This document shows, one piece after another, positions 43,112 to 50,651 of a DNA stretch of 61,405 nucleotides. Below the pieces are notes generated by a model. It was given only the letters and a program-made list of their open reading frames with translations. It was not told the origin of the DNA and made no database searches. The position numbers were made by a program, and so were the translations under genes. Position 1 is the first letter of the stretch; each line of letters starts with the position of its first letter. This DNA is from JADFRG01 sp964590515. GTDB taxonomy: Bacteria; Chloroflexota; Anaerolineae; Anaerolineales; E44-bin32. Where the stretch lies: assembly GCA_964590515.1 (NCBI GenBank), contig CAZPZD010000010.1, positions 1 through 61,405 on the forward strand, read 5' to 3'.

Positions 43112-44040
43112 TCCTTCGGCAGCCTCGGGCTCCTCAGGAGCGGAATCACGATCAGGCCGGACGTCGAGGTGGTGTTGCCCAGCAGGTCCGAGGCCTGCAC
43201 GGTGACTGGATAGTCACCAATGGGCGCGATCACATCGCCAACGTGGCGATCCCAGATGAAGTCGGTGGGGAGGTTGCTCGCCGACCACTGGTAGACGCGA
43301 TCGCCAAAGAGTCCTCCGTCGATCGTCAGCTTGACGCTATCGACCCCTATGCCTCCATCGTCCAGGCCAATCGCCAGCGGCTCCCAGATGTACCAAGCAT
43401 CCGGAATACTGAGGGTCGGTCCCAGCGAGTCGACCAGGGCAGAGAGACTACCCATCTGTGAGCTATCGCCCCAGGTCGACAGTGCCCAGAATGTGAACTC
43501 GTTCGAGCCTTCGAGCAGCGGAATGTCGCACACCGCACTAGAACAGGCGAAAGGCTCGCCGTTGCGGATGCCTTCGATCAGCGTGATGGCCTCTCCGACC
43601 ACCGGCTCATTCGCCGTGAGATGAAGCGTCGGGGAGCTCGTGCACCACCCGTCTACCGGGCTGCAGTTCTGTAGCACCTCCGCGATCGTCGCCTCCGGCA
43701 GGAGCACAGTCTGCTCCTCAGTCTTGAAGGCCTCGTCGCACCCGGAATTGTCGGCCACCCAGCCGCACAGCGCCTGCTGCCGCTCGACGCTAGGATGCTC
43801 CTCGCAGGTGTGGATGATCAGGCAGACGTCGGCCAAGCCGTCCGATGGATCGACGTGAGTGAGGGTCCAGACATCGTGGTCAGGATCCCGCACTTCGACG
43901 AAGACCGTGGTTGTGCGATTGGGGCCTAGATACTCAGCAACCGCGGGAAGGGTAAGAAAGGCAGCGAAAAGGAAAACGATAAACGAGGGGAGCGCTCGCC
44001 GCGGAAGCAGGATTGTCCGCGGACGCACTGCGGGCTGCAT
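43048..44040 (-). CDS. N-terminal part of a frameshifted large surface protein (signal peptide, Ig-like region)
   Basis: 330 residues. The start has a basic stretch and hydrophobic helix (LPSFIVFLFAAFLTLPAVAEY) as signal or anchor. The middle contains paired Cys residues (VCLIIHTCEEHPS, CSPVDGWCTSS) and a VKLTIDGGLFGDRVYQWSASNLPTD segment of Ig/bacterial surface-domain type, ending LGNTTSTSGLIVIP. After that the frame runs out in a basic low-information tail (SHSPSRPRPRVWNR), whereas the +1-base frame continues PEEPEAAEGVSEPF. A single-base deletion explains it. Confidence 0.6.
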   Translation of the reverse strand: MQPAVRPRTILLPRRALPSFIVFLFAAFLTLPAVAEYLGPNRTTTVFVEVRDPDHDVWTLTHVDPSDGLADVCLIIHTCEEHPSVERQQALCGWVADNSGCDEAFKTEEQTVLLPEATIAEVLQNCSPVDGWCTSSPTLHLTANEPVVGEAITLIEGIRNGEPFACSSAVCDIPLLEGSNEFTFWALSTWGDSSQMGSLSALVDSLGPTLSIPDAWYIWEPLAIGLDDGGIGVDSVKLTIDGGLFGDRVYQWSASNLPTDFIWDRHVGDVIAPIGDYPVTVQASDLLGNTTSTSGLIVIPLLRSPRLPKECRSHSPSRPRPRVWNRPQLR

Positions 44041-44206
44041 ACGTACCCCCGTAAGTGGAGCCCCCTCCAGACCAGCCGGGGTGTTGCCGGAGTCCCATCA
44101 TAAGGGAGGAAGCGAGGCGAATCAACGTCCGGTTTGTGAAAGGACGCACAAACGCGTGGGGGCGGTAGCGGTGCTTAGCAGGGCAAATGATCTACGGAGC
44201 TTCGCC

Positions 44207-44893
44207 TCAAGCCGGCGCCACCGCCGCGAACCACTTGTGCACCGGAAGCATCGCCCGACAGTGCTTCAAGCTGGTGTCGATCAGCTTGGGCGAGCCGAGC
44301 TCGGCAGGTTTCATCGTCGGCGAGCGCACCCAGAGGCCCTTGTAGCGCAGCAAGTCGCCCCGCGGGTGATCCTGCTCGAAGCCGGGCGGCACCCGCTTCA
44401 GCTGCTCGCCTCCGACCTCGTAGGCGCCCGCCTTCTGCATCTTGTCAATTGCCTGCTGCAAGGCGCGACCGGAACGATCGTCTGCGACCGCCTCCCGATA
44501 GGCGGCCAGAAAAGGCTTGTCAAAGTCGTGGTGCCCGGCGTACAGCACGGCTCCCTCGGTGTCCATGAAGAAATGGAAACCAGTCCCACCCTTACCGGCC
44601 CCCTCCCACCAGTTGATGCCGATGTGGGTCTTGTAAGGGGTCTTGTCCTTGCTGAAGCGAATGTCGCGGTAGATCCGCATCAGCGAGCCGCCATTGGGGC
44701 GCGCCTCGTAGCTGATGCCCGGAATGACCGCCTTGAGCCGCTCACCCAGCTCGACGACCATCGCCAGCGCCGGCGCTTGCAGATTGTCCAGATACTCTTG
44801 CTTGTGCTTCTCGAACCAGGGGCGGTTGTTGTTTTTGGCCAGCTTGCGGAGCCACTCGAATCCAGCGGCCGGAAATCCCTCGAACTTGTCCAT
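44207..44893 (-). CDS. DUF2461 family protein
   Basis: 228 residues from ATG 44893 with AAGGAG upstream. Landmarks are NNRPWFEKHKQEYLDNLQAPALAMV, RIYRDIRFSKDKTPYKTHIGINWWEG and GLWVRSPTMKPAELGSPKLID. The family (TIGR02453) is widespread and uncharacterised; no catalytic motif is established. The gene stands divergent from fabH. Confidence 0.85.
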   Translation of the reverse strand: MDKFEGFPAAGFEWLRKLAKNNNRPWFEKHKQEYLDNLQAPALAMVVELGERLKAVIPGISYEARPNGGSLMRIYRDIRFSKDKTPYKTHIGINWWEGAGKGGTGFHFFMDTEGAVLYAGHHDFDKPFLAAYREAVADDRSGRALQQAIDKMQKAGAYEVGGEQLKRVPPGFEQDHPRGDLLRYKGLWVRSPTMKPAELGSPKLIDTSLKHCRAMLPVHKWFAAVAPA

Positions 44894-44996
44894 GATTGCA
44901 GCTCCTTGCCCGCGCCGAGCCATTATTCCGGACCGGCGACGCACCGTCAAGGCTCAGCTCGCGAACTGTGGCAGAATCGCCCTCGCCGGAGGTCGG

Positions 44997-46133
44997 ATGT
45001 CGCAGCGCTACGGGAATATCGTCGGCTGGGGCAAGTATGCCCCCGAGCGGGTGCTGACCAACGCGGATCTGGAGCGGATGGTTGACACCAGCGACGAGTG
45101 GATCGTCAGCCGGACCGGGATCCGCGAACGGCGGGTTGTCTCGGAGGGGGAGACCACCTCGCACTTGGCGATCGAAGCCTCCCGCCAGGCGCTCGAGTTG
45201 GCCGGCGTCCGCGCACGCGACCTCGGCTTGATCATCGTCGCCACCTCTAGCCCGGACTACCTCACCCCGCCGATCTCCTCTCAGGTCCAGCACGCCCTGG
45301 GCGCCAAAGACGTTGGGGCCTTCACTCTGGTCGCCGGCTGCCCGGGGTTCGTGTATGGACTGGCGACCGCCCAGCAGTTCATCGCCTCCGGCGCCTGCGA
45401 CACGATCCTGGTAGTGGGGGTCGAGATCATCAGCCGTTTCATCGATTACACCGACCGCTCGACCTGCGTGCTCTTCGGGGACGGCGCCGGCGCGGTGGTC
45501 CTGCAGGTCAGCGACCAGCCCTCCGGGGTGTTGTCGTTCGTGCTCGGATCGGACGGTTCAGGCGCTCAGCACTTGATCCTGCCGGGCGGCGGGACGACGG
45601 CCCCACCCACCCACGAGACGATCGAGGCCGGCCTGCAGTTCTTGAGAATGGACGGCAAGCAGGTGTTCCGGTTTGCCACCCGGATCCTGGGCAAGGCCCT
45701 CAAGCAGGCGATCCAACAGGCGGGGCTGACCACCGATGACATCGACCTCTTCATCCCTCACCAGGCCAATCGGCGGATCATCGAGAGCGCGGCTCGCTAT
45801 GTTGGCCTTCCAGAAGAGAAGGTCTTCATTAATATCGACCGCTACGGGAACACTTCGGCCGCCTCGATCCCGATCGCCCTCACCGAAGCCATCGAGCAGG
45901 GCCGCGCTCGAGCGGGCGACACCCTGGCCTTCGTGGCCTTCGGGGCCGGCCTGACCTGGGCTGCCTCGGTGGTCAAGCTCGGCTCACCCGCCGAGCCGCT
46001 TCCGGTCGATCGCGCCTGGCAGAAACGATTCGCCTTGAATCCGTTATGCGCCGTCGGCGCGGGACTCGGCCGCGCCCTGGGTGCGATCTCCGGATCGTTG
46101 GCGCGGCTGGTCGGCTGGGTGCGGCAAGGCTAG
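44997..46133 (+). CDS. fabH: 3-oxoacyl-ACP synthase III (FabH) with C-terminal extension
   Basis: Starts fatty-acid chains from acyl-CoA and malonyl-ACP. The catalytic triad is visible: Cys in VAGCPGFVYGL, His in IPHQANRRIIESA and Asn in RYGNTSAASIPI. The ATG at 44997 has GGAGGTCGG upstream. The family usually ends near residue 330. This protein adds about 45 residues (from VKLGSPAEPL) with a hydrophobic stretch that could touch the membrane. The convergent response regulator gene ends 28 bp after its stop. Confidence 0.93.
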   Translation: MSQRYGNIVGWGKYAPERVLTNADLERMVDTSDEWIVSRTGIRERRVVSEGETTSHLAIEASRQALELAGVRARDLGLIIVATSSPDYLTPPISSQVQHALGAKDVGAFTLVAGCPGFVYGLATAQQFIASGACDTILVVGVEIISRFIDYTDRSTCVLFGDGAGAVVLQVSDQPSGVLSFVLGSDGSGAQHLILPGGGTTAPPTHETIEAGLQFLRMDGKQVFRFATRILGKALKQAIQQAGLTTDDIDLFIPHQANRRIIESAARYVGLPEEKVFINIDRYGNTSAASIPIALTEAIEQGRARAGDTLAFVAFGAGLTWAASVVKLGSPAEPLPVDRAWQKRFALNPLCAVGAGLGRALGAISGSLARLVGWVRQG

Positions 46134-46161
46134 GACCTCACCAGCCCGCGCGCAGGCGCCC

Positions 46162-46830
46162 TCAGTCCTCCTGCTTGCGATGACCCCAGGCCCAGGCCAC
46201 CGCCTCGGCTCGCGAGCGCACCCCCAATTTGCTGTACAGGTTGCTCACGTGGTTCTTGACCGTGCCCACGGAGATCGAGAGCTGCTCGCCGATCGCCTCG
46301 TTGCTCAACCCCTTGGCCATTAGGCTCAGCACTTCCTCTTCCCGCGGGCTGAGCTCATGCTGCCGACCTTCCCGCACCGTGCTGGCCACGATGCTCGCGG
46401 CCACCGCCGAGCTCAGCCAGGTCTTGCCGGCCGCCACCGCCCGGATGCCTTCTGCGATCCGGCCCGGTTCCTCGTCCTTCAATAGGTAGCCGTGCACCCC
46501 GGCCTTCAGCATCTCAAATACATACTCGACGTCGCTGTACGCGCTCAGCACCAGGATTTGCGGGCCGTCGTCCCGCTTGGCCAATTCCCGCACCACCTTC
46601 ACCGGCTGCAGACCCGGCATGTTGATGTCCAGCAGCAGGACGTCCGGCCGCAGCGTGCGGGAAAGCTCGAGGGCCTGGTCGCCGTCCACTGCTTCCCCAA
46701 GTAAGAGCAGGTCCGGGTGCTTGGCCAGCTCGTCTTTGATTCCGCTGCGCACCACCGGGTGGTCGTCCGCTACCAACACCCGGATCGGCTTGTCGGCGTG
46801 CTTTCCGTCTGCGTTTTCCATCGTGGTCAC
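46162..46830 (-). CDS. NarL/LuxR-type response regulator (ComA-like position)
   Basis: 222 residues. The receiver domain has VLVADDHPVVRSGI and the phospho-acceptor Asp68 in DVLLLDINMPG; the DNA-binding LuxR domain reads ELSPREEEVLSLMAKGLSNEAIGEQLSISVGTVKNHVSNLYSKLGV. GTG at 46830 is two bases after the histidine kinase stop (ATG at 46821 is an alternative), so the pair is one translational unit. It is the final gene of the precursor-ComQ-HK-RR cassette, in the place of ComA. The candidate binding site is the palindrome pair at 50426-50513. Confidence 0.9.
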   Translation of the reverse strand: MTTMENADGKHADKPIRVLVADDHPVVRSGIKDELAKHPDLLLLGEAVDGDQALELSRTLRPDVLLLDINMPGLQPVKVVRELAKRDDGPQILVLSAYSDVEYVFEMLKAGVHGYLLKDEEPGRIAEGIRAVAAGKTWLSSAVAASIVASTVREGRQHELSPREEEVLSLMAKGLSNEAIGEQLSISVGTVKNHVSNLYSKLGVRSRAEAVAWAWGHRKQED

Positions 46831-46832
46831 GC

Positions 46833-49223
46833 TCAGGCCGGGCCGCTCGAGTTGGTTTCGAGCGGGATCCGCGCCCGCAGCGTCGTTCCGCTGCCCGGGG
46901 CGGAATCGATTTCCAGCGTACCATGGAGCAGCTCCACCCGTTCTCGCACACCTACCAGGCCGAAATGGTCGGCTTCCAGCAGCAGGCCCAGCTGCTGGGG
47001 GACTGGAAACCCCTTCCCGTTGTCACGCACCGACAGCCGGATCTCCTCTTCCTCCATCACCAGGGTGACATCGACCTGGCCGGCCTCGGAATGCCGCTCG
47101 ACGTTGGTCAGTGCCTCCTGCATCACCCGGTACAGACAAAGTCCGACTTCCTCCGGGATCCCCATTTCAGGGTCACCCTCGACGTGCAGGTCGATCCGCA
47201 GCGATCCGTGCGACCGCACGGTCCGTTCCCGCAGTTCGGAGCGGACCGCCGTGACCAGCCCGAAGTTGTCCAGCGCGGGCGGACGCAGCCGGTGGATCAT
47301 CCCGCGCAGCTCCTCGACGATCCGCAGCACTTCTTGCCTCAACGTCTGAGTCTGACCGCTCTCCAGGTGCGCCAGGCGATAGTTCATGCCGACCAACGAC
47401 TGGATCGCTTCATCGTGCAGCTCACGGGCCAGTGACTTGCGCTCCTCTTCGCGGGCTCGCAGCAGTCGCTTGTGGAGCTGCTCGACCTCGACCACGTGCC
47501 GCCGCACCTCGCCGGTGAGTCGCACATTCTCAATGGCGGCCCCCGAGTGGCGGGCGACCAGATCCAGGATATCCAGATCTTCGGCGCTGAATCCCTCTCC
47601 CCCACGGTGGCGCCCTAGCGCCATCAGCGCTAGGAGTCCATCGCTGCCGGCGACCGGCACCAGCAGGCAGTCGCGGGTGGCTTGCAGCGCGCCGCGCTCG
47701 CCTTTGGTGAGTGGCCGATTCTGGAGAGCCTCGACCAGCGCCTCGCCTGACACCGGCCTCGGTTTGAGTTTCATATACTGAACCACTTCGCCTTGGGCGG
47801 GCAGGGTTAGCGTTTCGGAAGGATCGGCGCTGCCGGGCAGGTCGCAGCCACTCGGGGCCAGCGATCCGTCCCGGGTCATGACGAACACGCAGGCCCGCTC
47901 GAGCCGCAGCGTGGCCTGCAACCGGGTGCTCAAGGTAGCGGCCAGCTCCTCGCTGCTCCGGTGGGATTCCAGACCTTTGGTGATCTGGGCGACCGCCGAT
48001 CGGTAGTCGTACCAGCCGCCATAGAACGCATAGTCGACCACGGCTTGAATTCGCCGGTAGAGTACGACCGCGGTCGCGGCCAGCAGCAGGATCACCAGCA
48101 TGTTGATCAGCGGTTGCTCGAGCAGCTCAGCGGAGAACAGTCGATCGAGGGCTGTGGTTACCCCGAGATAAATCGCGGCCAGCAGAGCGAAGACCAAAGT
48201 GTAGGCCGCCCCGCGGCTCAGGAACCTTTCCAGCCGGATCAGGCGATGGCGGGCGATGGCGTAACCGTAGGAGGCCGGCACCGCGATCAGGAAAGCGAAG
48301 GACACTTCGTAGGGAACGAGCGGTCCGGCGGTCAGCGCCCCGGGCAGAATGCTGAGCACGATGACCAGCAGCATTCCGGCACCACCGCCGAGCGCCACCA
48401 AACGGATCCGCTGGCGGGCCTGCACGCTGGTGGCCCGGCGGTACGAGCTAAACAGCAGCCAGACAACCAGCAGCAGGTTCCCCGAGAGGAACAGCCGGCT
48501 GGCGCTGAACACCAGCGCGTTCCAGGCGCTGTCCCGCACTCCGGCCGCGCCCAGCAGGAGGAAGGGCAGGCTGCCCAGGATGGCGACTCCGTAGAGGACG
48601 GCCGCCATAGCACGCGAATTCCGGCGGGCCTCGGGGAACCCCAAATGCAGATCGACCGCAATCGGCCCCGCGAACCAGAGCAGAATATTGAAGAGGGCCG
48701 AGCTCCAAAGCGGTCCGGCGGTCGAGAGCGACCCGCTCCCCAGCACACCGCTGGCTACGAGGCAGAACCGAAAAAACGGGCGGGCCTCGGCTCCGGCGTG
48801 GCCGAAGGCCAGCACGGCCATGCCGATCGCCCAGAAGGAGAGCGCGACGATCAGTGGAACCAGGCGTTGTGCCAACACCCGGCCAGGAGGGCTGACCATC
48901 CGGATCGACGTACTGAATTCAGACCCGTCCCGCTGGACAACGAACATGACTTCTTCGCCTGGAAACAGCTCGGAGAAAAGGGGCGTCGCCATCACGGTTG
49001 GGACGCCCTGTATCCGAGGCACCAAATCTCCGACTTGCAGCAATCCAGCAGTCGGGCCCCGAGGATCCACGGTCAATACCTCACCCGAAAGCGGATTCAA
49101 CTCCAGGCCGTCGTAACCGCGGCGAACCTGCAGCGAGGCGCCCCAAGCCAACAGCGCCAGCGAGGCGGCTGCCAGAATGAATGGGAATACGATGCGCAAC
49201 CTAGCCAGCGCGGCGCGGGTCAT
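46833..49223 (-). CDS. Membrane histidine kinase, HisKA_3 type, with PDZ-like sensor loop (ComP-like position)
   Basis: 796 residues. TM1 (about 11-30) is followed by an extracytoplasmic PDZ-like segment (about 40-110: GLELNPLSG...GPTAGLLQVGDLVPRI). A series of hydrophobic helices to about residue 390 follows, then a GAF-like region (about 425-570), a dimerisation helix and the phospho-acceptor His603 in LARELHDEAIQ. The ATPase end has QEALTNVERHSEA and VRDNGKGFP. The N-terminal multi-helix part recalls ComP, a kinase that senses prenylated ComX. It overlaps the prenyltransferase gene by 4 bp. Confidence 0.9.
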   Translation of the reverse strand: MTRAALARLRIVFPFILAAASLALLAWGASLQVRRGYDGLELNPLSGEVLTVDPRGPTAGLLQVGDLVPRIQGVPTVMATPLFSELFPGEEVMFVVQRDGSEFSTSIRMVSPPGRVLAQRLVPLIVALSFWAIGMAVLAFGHAGAEARPFFRFCLVASGVLGSGSLSTAGPLWSSALFNILLWFAGPIAVDLHLGFPEARRNSRAMAAVLYGVAILGSLPFLLLGAAGVRDSAWNALVFSASRLFLSGNLLLVVWLLFSSYRRATSVQARQRIRLVALGGGAGMLLVIVLSILPGALTAGPLVPYEVSFAFLIAVPASYGYAIARHRLIRLERFLSRGAAYTLVFALLAAIYLGVTTALDRLFSAELLEQPLINMLVILLLAATAVVLYRRIQAVVDYAFYGGWYDYRSAVAQITKGLESHRSSEELAATLSTRLQATLRLERACVFVMTRDGSLAPSGCDLPGSADPSETLTLPAQGEVVQYMKLKPRPVSGEALVEALQNRPLTKGERGALQATRDCLLVPVAGSDGLLALMALGRHRGGEGFSAEDLDILDLVARHSGAAIENVRLTGEVRRHVVEVEQLHKRLLRAREEERKSLARELHDEAIQSLVGMNYRLAHLESGQTQTLRQEVLRIVEELRGMIHRLRPPALDNFGLVTAVRSELRERTVRSHGSLRIDLHVEGDPEMGIPEEVGLCLYRVMQEALTNVERHSEAGQVDVTLVMEEEEIRLSVRDNGKGFPVPQQLGLLLEADHFGLVGVRERVELLHGTLEIDSAPGSGTTLRARIPLETNSSGPA

Positions 49224-50011
49224 CCGTAAGCGGGGATGGCTTCGAACTCGGGAACGAGCGAGCAGATGAGCTCTGCGAGTAAGTCTCTTGCCGGCTGAGC
49301 GCCGCCGGCCGCATCCAGGGAACTGAGCGCCCGTGCCCGGAATTGGGCGAGCTTAGTAGCCAGGTAGAGTTGCGCGCCACTGTCGTCCGCTTCCAAAGCC
49401 ATCTCCATGCAGTATGCCATAGGGAGGGGTGGTGCGGGTCGGCCGGCCTGAATATCCTCCAGGTCGTCGCCAATCTGCACGATCAGGCCCAGGTTTAATC
49501 CATACTCGCCGTAGAGATCGGTGACCGGTTGTGGCGCGTCGGCAAGCCGTGCGCCGGATCGGCAGGCCAACCCGAAGAAGGCGCCCGACTTGGCCTCCGC
49601 GATCGCCCAGGCCGACCGAAGCGAGGGCCGCCGGTCGGTCAGGTCAAGGTGTTGTCCGCTGGCCATCCGCAGCACCGTCTGCTGAAAGTCCTGAATGAGG
49701 CGCTGGACCGCTTGGCGCTGGAACTCGAGCTGGGCCAGCATCAGCCAGGCGCTGGTAAGTAGACCAGTGGCGACATTGATGGCCGGCCCCGGCCCGAGGG
49801 CTTGCCACCACGGATCGGCGGGGTCACCATCCTGGACGCTGTCGAACACGTGAGCGGCCGTGTACAGCAATACCCAAGCCGCGGCCACGCCTTCAGCCTC
49901 CTGCGGGTCACCCCCCGCGGCCTGGCAGCACAGGCCCGGAAGCGAGAGCCAGGAGTGCCGGGGTGGCGCGTCGGCAGCCTGAGCGTTACCCGAGGAAAGT
50001 GACAGGCGCAT
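49220..50011 (-). CDS. Polyprenyl synthase-family protein, ComQ-like
   Basis: 263 residues of the isoprenyl synthase fold. The first Asp-rich site is reduced (HVFDSVQDGD), the middle has MASGQHLDL, and the second Asp-rich motif is intact in VQIGDDLEDI. ComQ, which prenylates the ComX Trp, has the same trait of an altered first motif. ATG at 50011 is the first standard start, but the preceding codons (LLEAIETAWAAAGAWPEFTHA) look coding, so the true start may be an unusual codon overlapping the precursor gene. It ends overlapping the kinase gene. Confidence 0.82.
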   Translation of the reverse strand: MRLSLSSGNAQAADAPPRHSWLSLPGLCCQAAGGDPQEAEGVAAAWVLLYTAAHVFDSVQDGDPADPWWQALGPGPAINVATGLLTSAWLMLAQLEFQRQAVQRLIQDFQQTVLRMASGQHLDLTDRRPSLRSAWAIAEAKSGAFFGLACRSGARLADAPQPVTDLYGEYGLNLGLIVQIGDDLEDIQAGRPAPPLPMAYCMEMALEADDSGAQLYLATKLAQFRARALSSLDAAGGAQPARDLLAELICSLVPEFEAIPAYG

Positions 50012-50088
50012 GGCGTGGGTGAATTCCGGCCATGCGCCAGCGGCAGCCCAGGCTGTCTCGATCGCTTCGAGGAGTGCGGTCGGGTCGA

Positions 50089-50346
50089 CTAGATAGGGCG
50101 AATGCCTAATTGGGCCTCGAACCAGGGGAACCCTGCCTGCGGCTTGCCGCGATCGAGCTGGGACTCAAACCAGGGGAACCCAGCCTTTGGTTGGTTTTGG
50201 TTCTGAAGTGCAGCCGCTAGTGCCTGCACCTCTCCCCGTTCCAGACTCACACCCTCCAGGCGGAGTGCGGCCTCTGGGTCGGCCCGAAATGCGGCCGCAA
50301 ATGCCGAATCAGTTGCGATACGGTGTACCACCTGTTCTAGTGTCAT
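50089..50346 (-). CDS. RiPP/pheromone precursor peptide with two Trp-containing repeats
   Basis: 85 residues from ATG 50346 with GAGGAGGG upstream. Residues 1-48 form a helical leader of NHLP/nitrile-hydratase type (LEQVVHRIATDSAFAAAF, then DPEAALRLEGVSL). Residues 53-64 and 69-80 are near-identical 12-mers P-[KQ]-A-G-F-P-W-F-E-[SA]-Q-L at a 16-residue period. Trp59 and Trp75 are the likely prenylation sites. The 48-bp DNA period is visible as CCAGGGGAACCC repeats. The next gene, 77 bp on, is a ComQ-like prenyltransferase. The repeat design suggests two copies of one short product. Confidence 0.85.
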   Translation of the reverse strand: MTLEQVVHRIATDSAFAAAFRADPEAALRLEGVSLERGEVQALAAALQNQNQPKAGFPWFESQLDRGKPQAGFPWFEAQLGIRPI

Positions 50347-50387
50347 GGATCCCTCCTCACAGGGTGTTGGCAAGTGCGCCTTCGCCC

Positions 50388-50416
50388 AGCATAGTGGACC
50401 CTGGTACTGTTGTCAT
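50388..50416 (-). promoter_or_regulatory. Promoter of the precursor-peptide operon
   Basis: On the minus strand, ATGACA (50416-50411) and TATGCT (50393-50388) are separated by exactly 17 bp and end 41 bp before the ATG. The -35 box differs from TTGACA at one base and the -10 from TATAAT at two. Confidence 0.6.
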
Positions 50417-50425
50417 GGCCCGCCG

Positions 50426-50445
50426 GTCACGGTTTGGACTATGAC
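50426..50445. promoter_or_regulatory. Candidate response-regulator site 1
   Basis: GTCACGGTTTGGACTATGAC is a partly palindromic 20-mer (GTCA...TGAC) that begins ten bases upstream of the -35 box at 50411-50416. It matches site 2 at 14 of 20 positions, including the whole GTCACGGT block and the TGAC end. Confidence 0.55.
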
Positions 50446-50493
50446 TTTCACCCTACTCCCTCGGTCGGTTAGTACTGGCGGCGTGTAGTCAAA

Positions 50494-50513
50494 GTCACGG
50501 TCGGAATCGTGAC
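50494..50513. promoter_or_regulatory. Candidate response-regulator site 2
   Basis: GTCACGGTCGGAATCGTGAC has perfect GTCACG/CGTGAC arms with an 8-base spacer. It lies 68 bp from site 1, in the intergenic region shared with the divergent PAS kinase gene. Confidence 0.55.
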
Positions 50514-50651
50514 CGCCACATCATGACGGGGCACCCGACACCCGCTATTCTCTGGTTGCGGGGTCAGCAGGGGGAAAGCCGGGTCGCGCGGTTTCAGCCG
50601 CGAATCCGGGCCCCGTGTTCTCTCTGACCAAATCCTGCTGACGAGGATTTG

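Noticed and set aside
50526..50648. Riboswitch-like structure before the PAS kinase gene
   Set aside because: GC-rich pairs are visible but I could match no known aptamer; kept as ordinary intergenic sequence.
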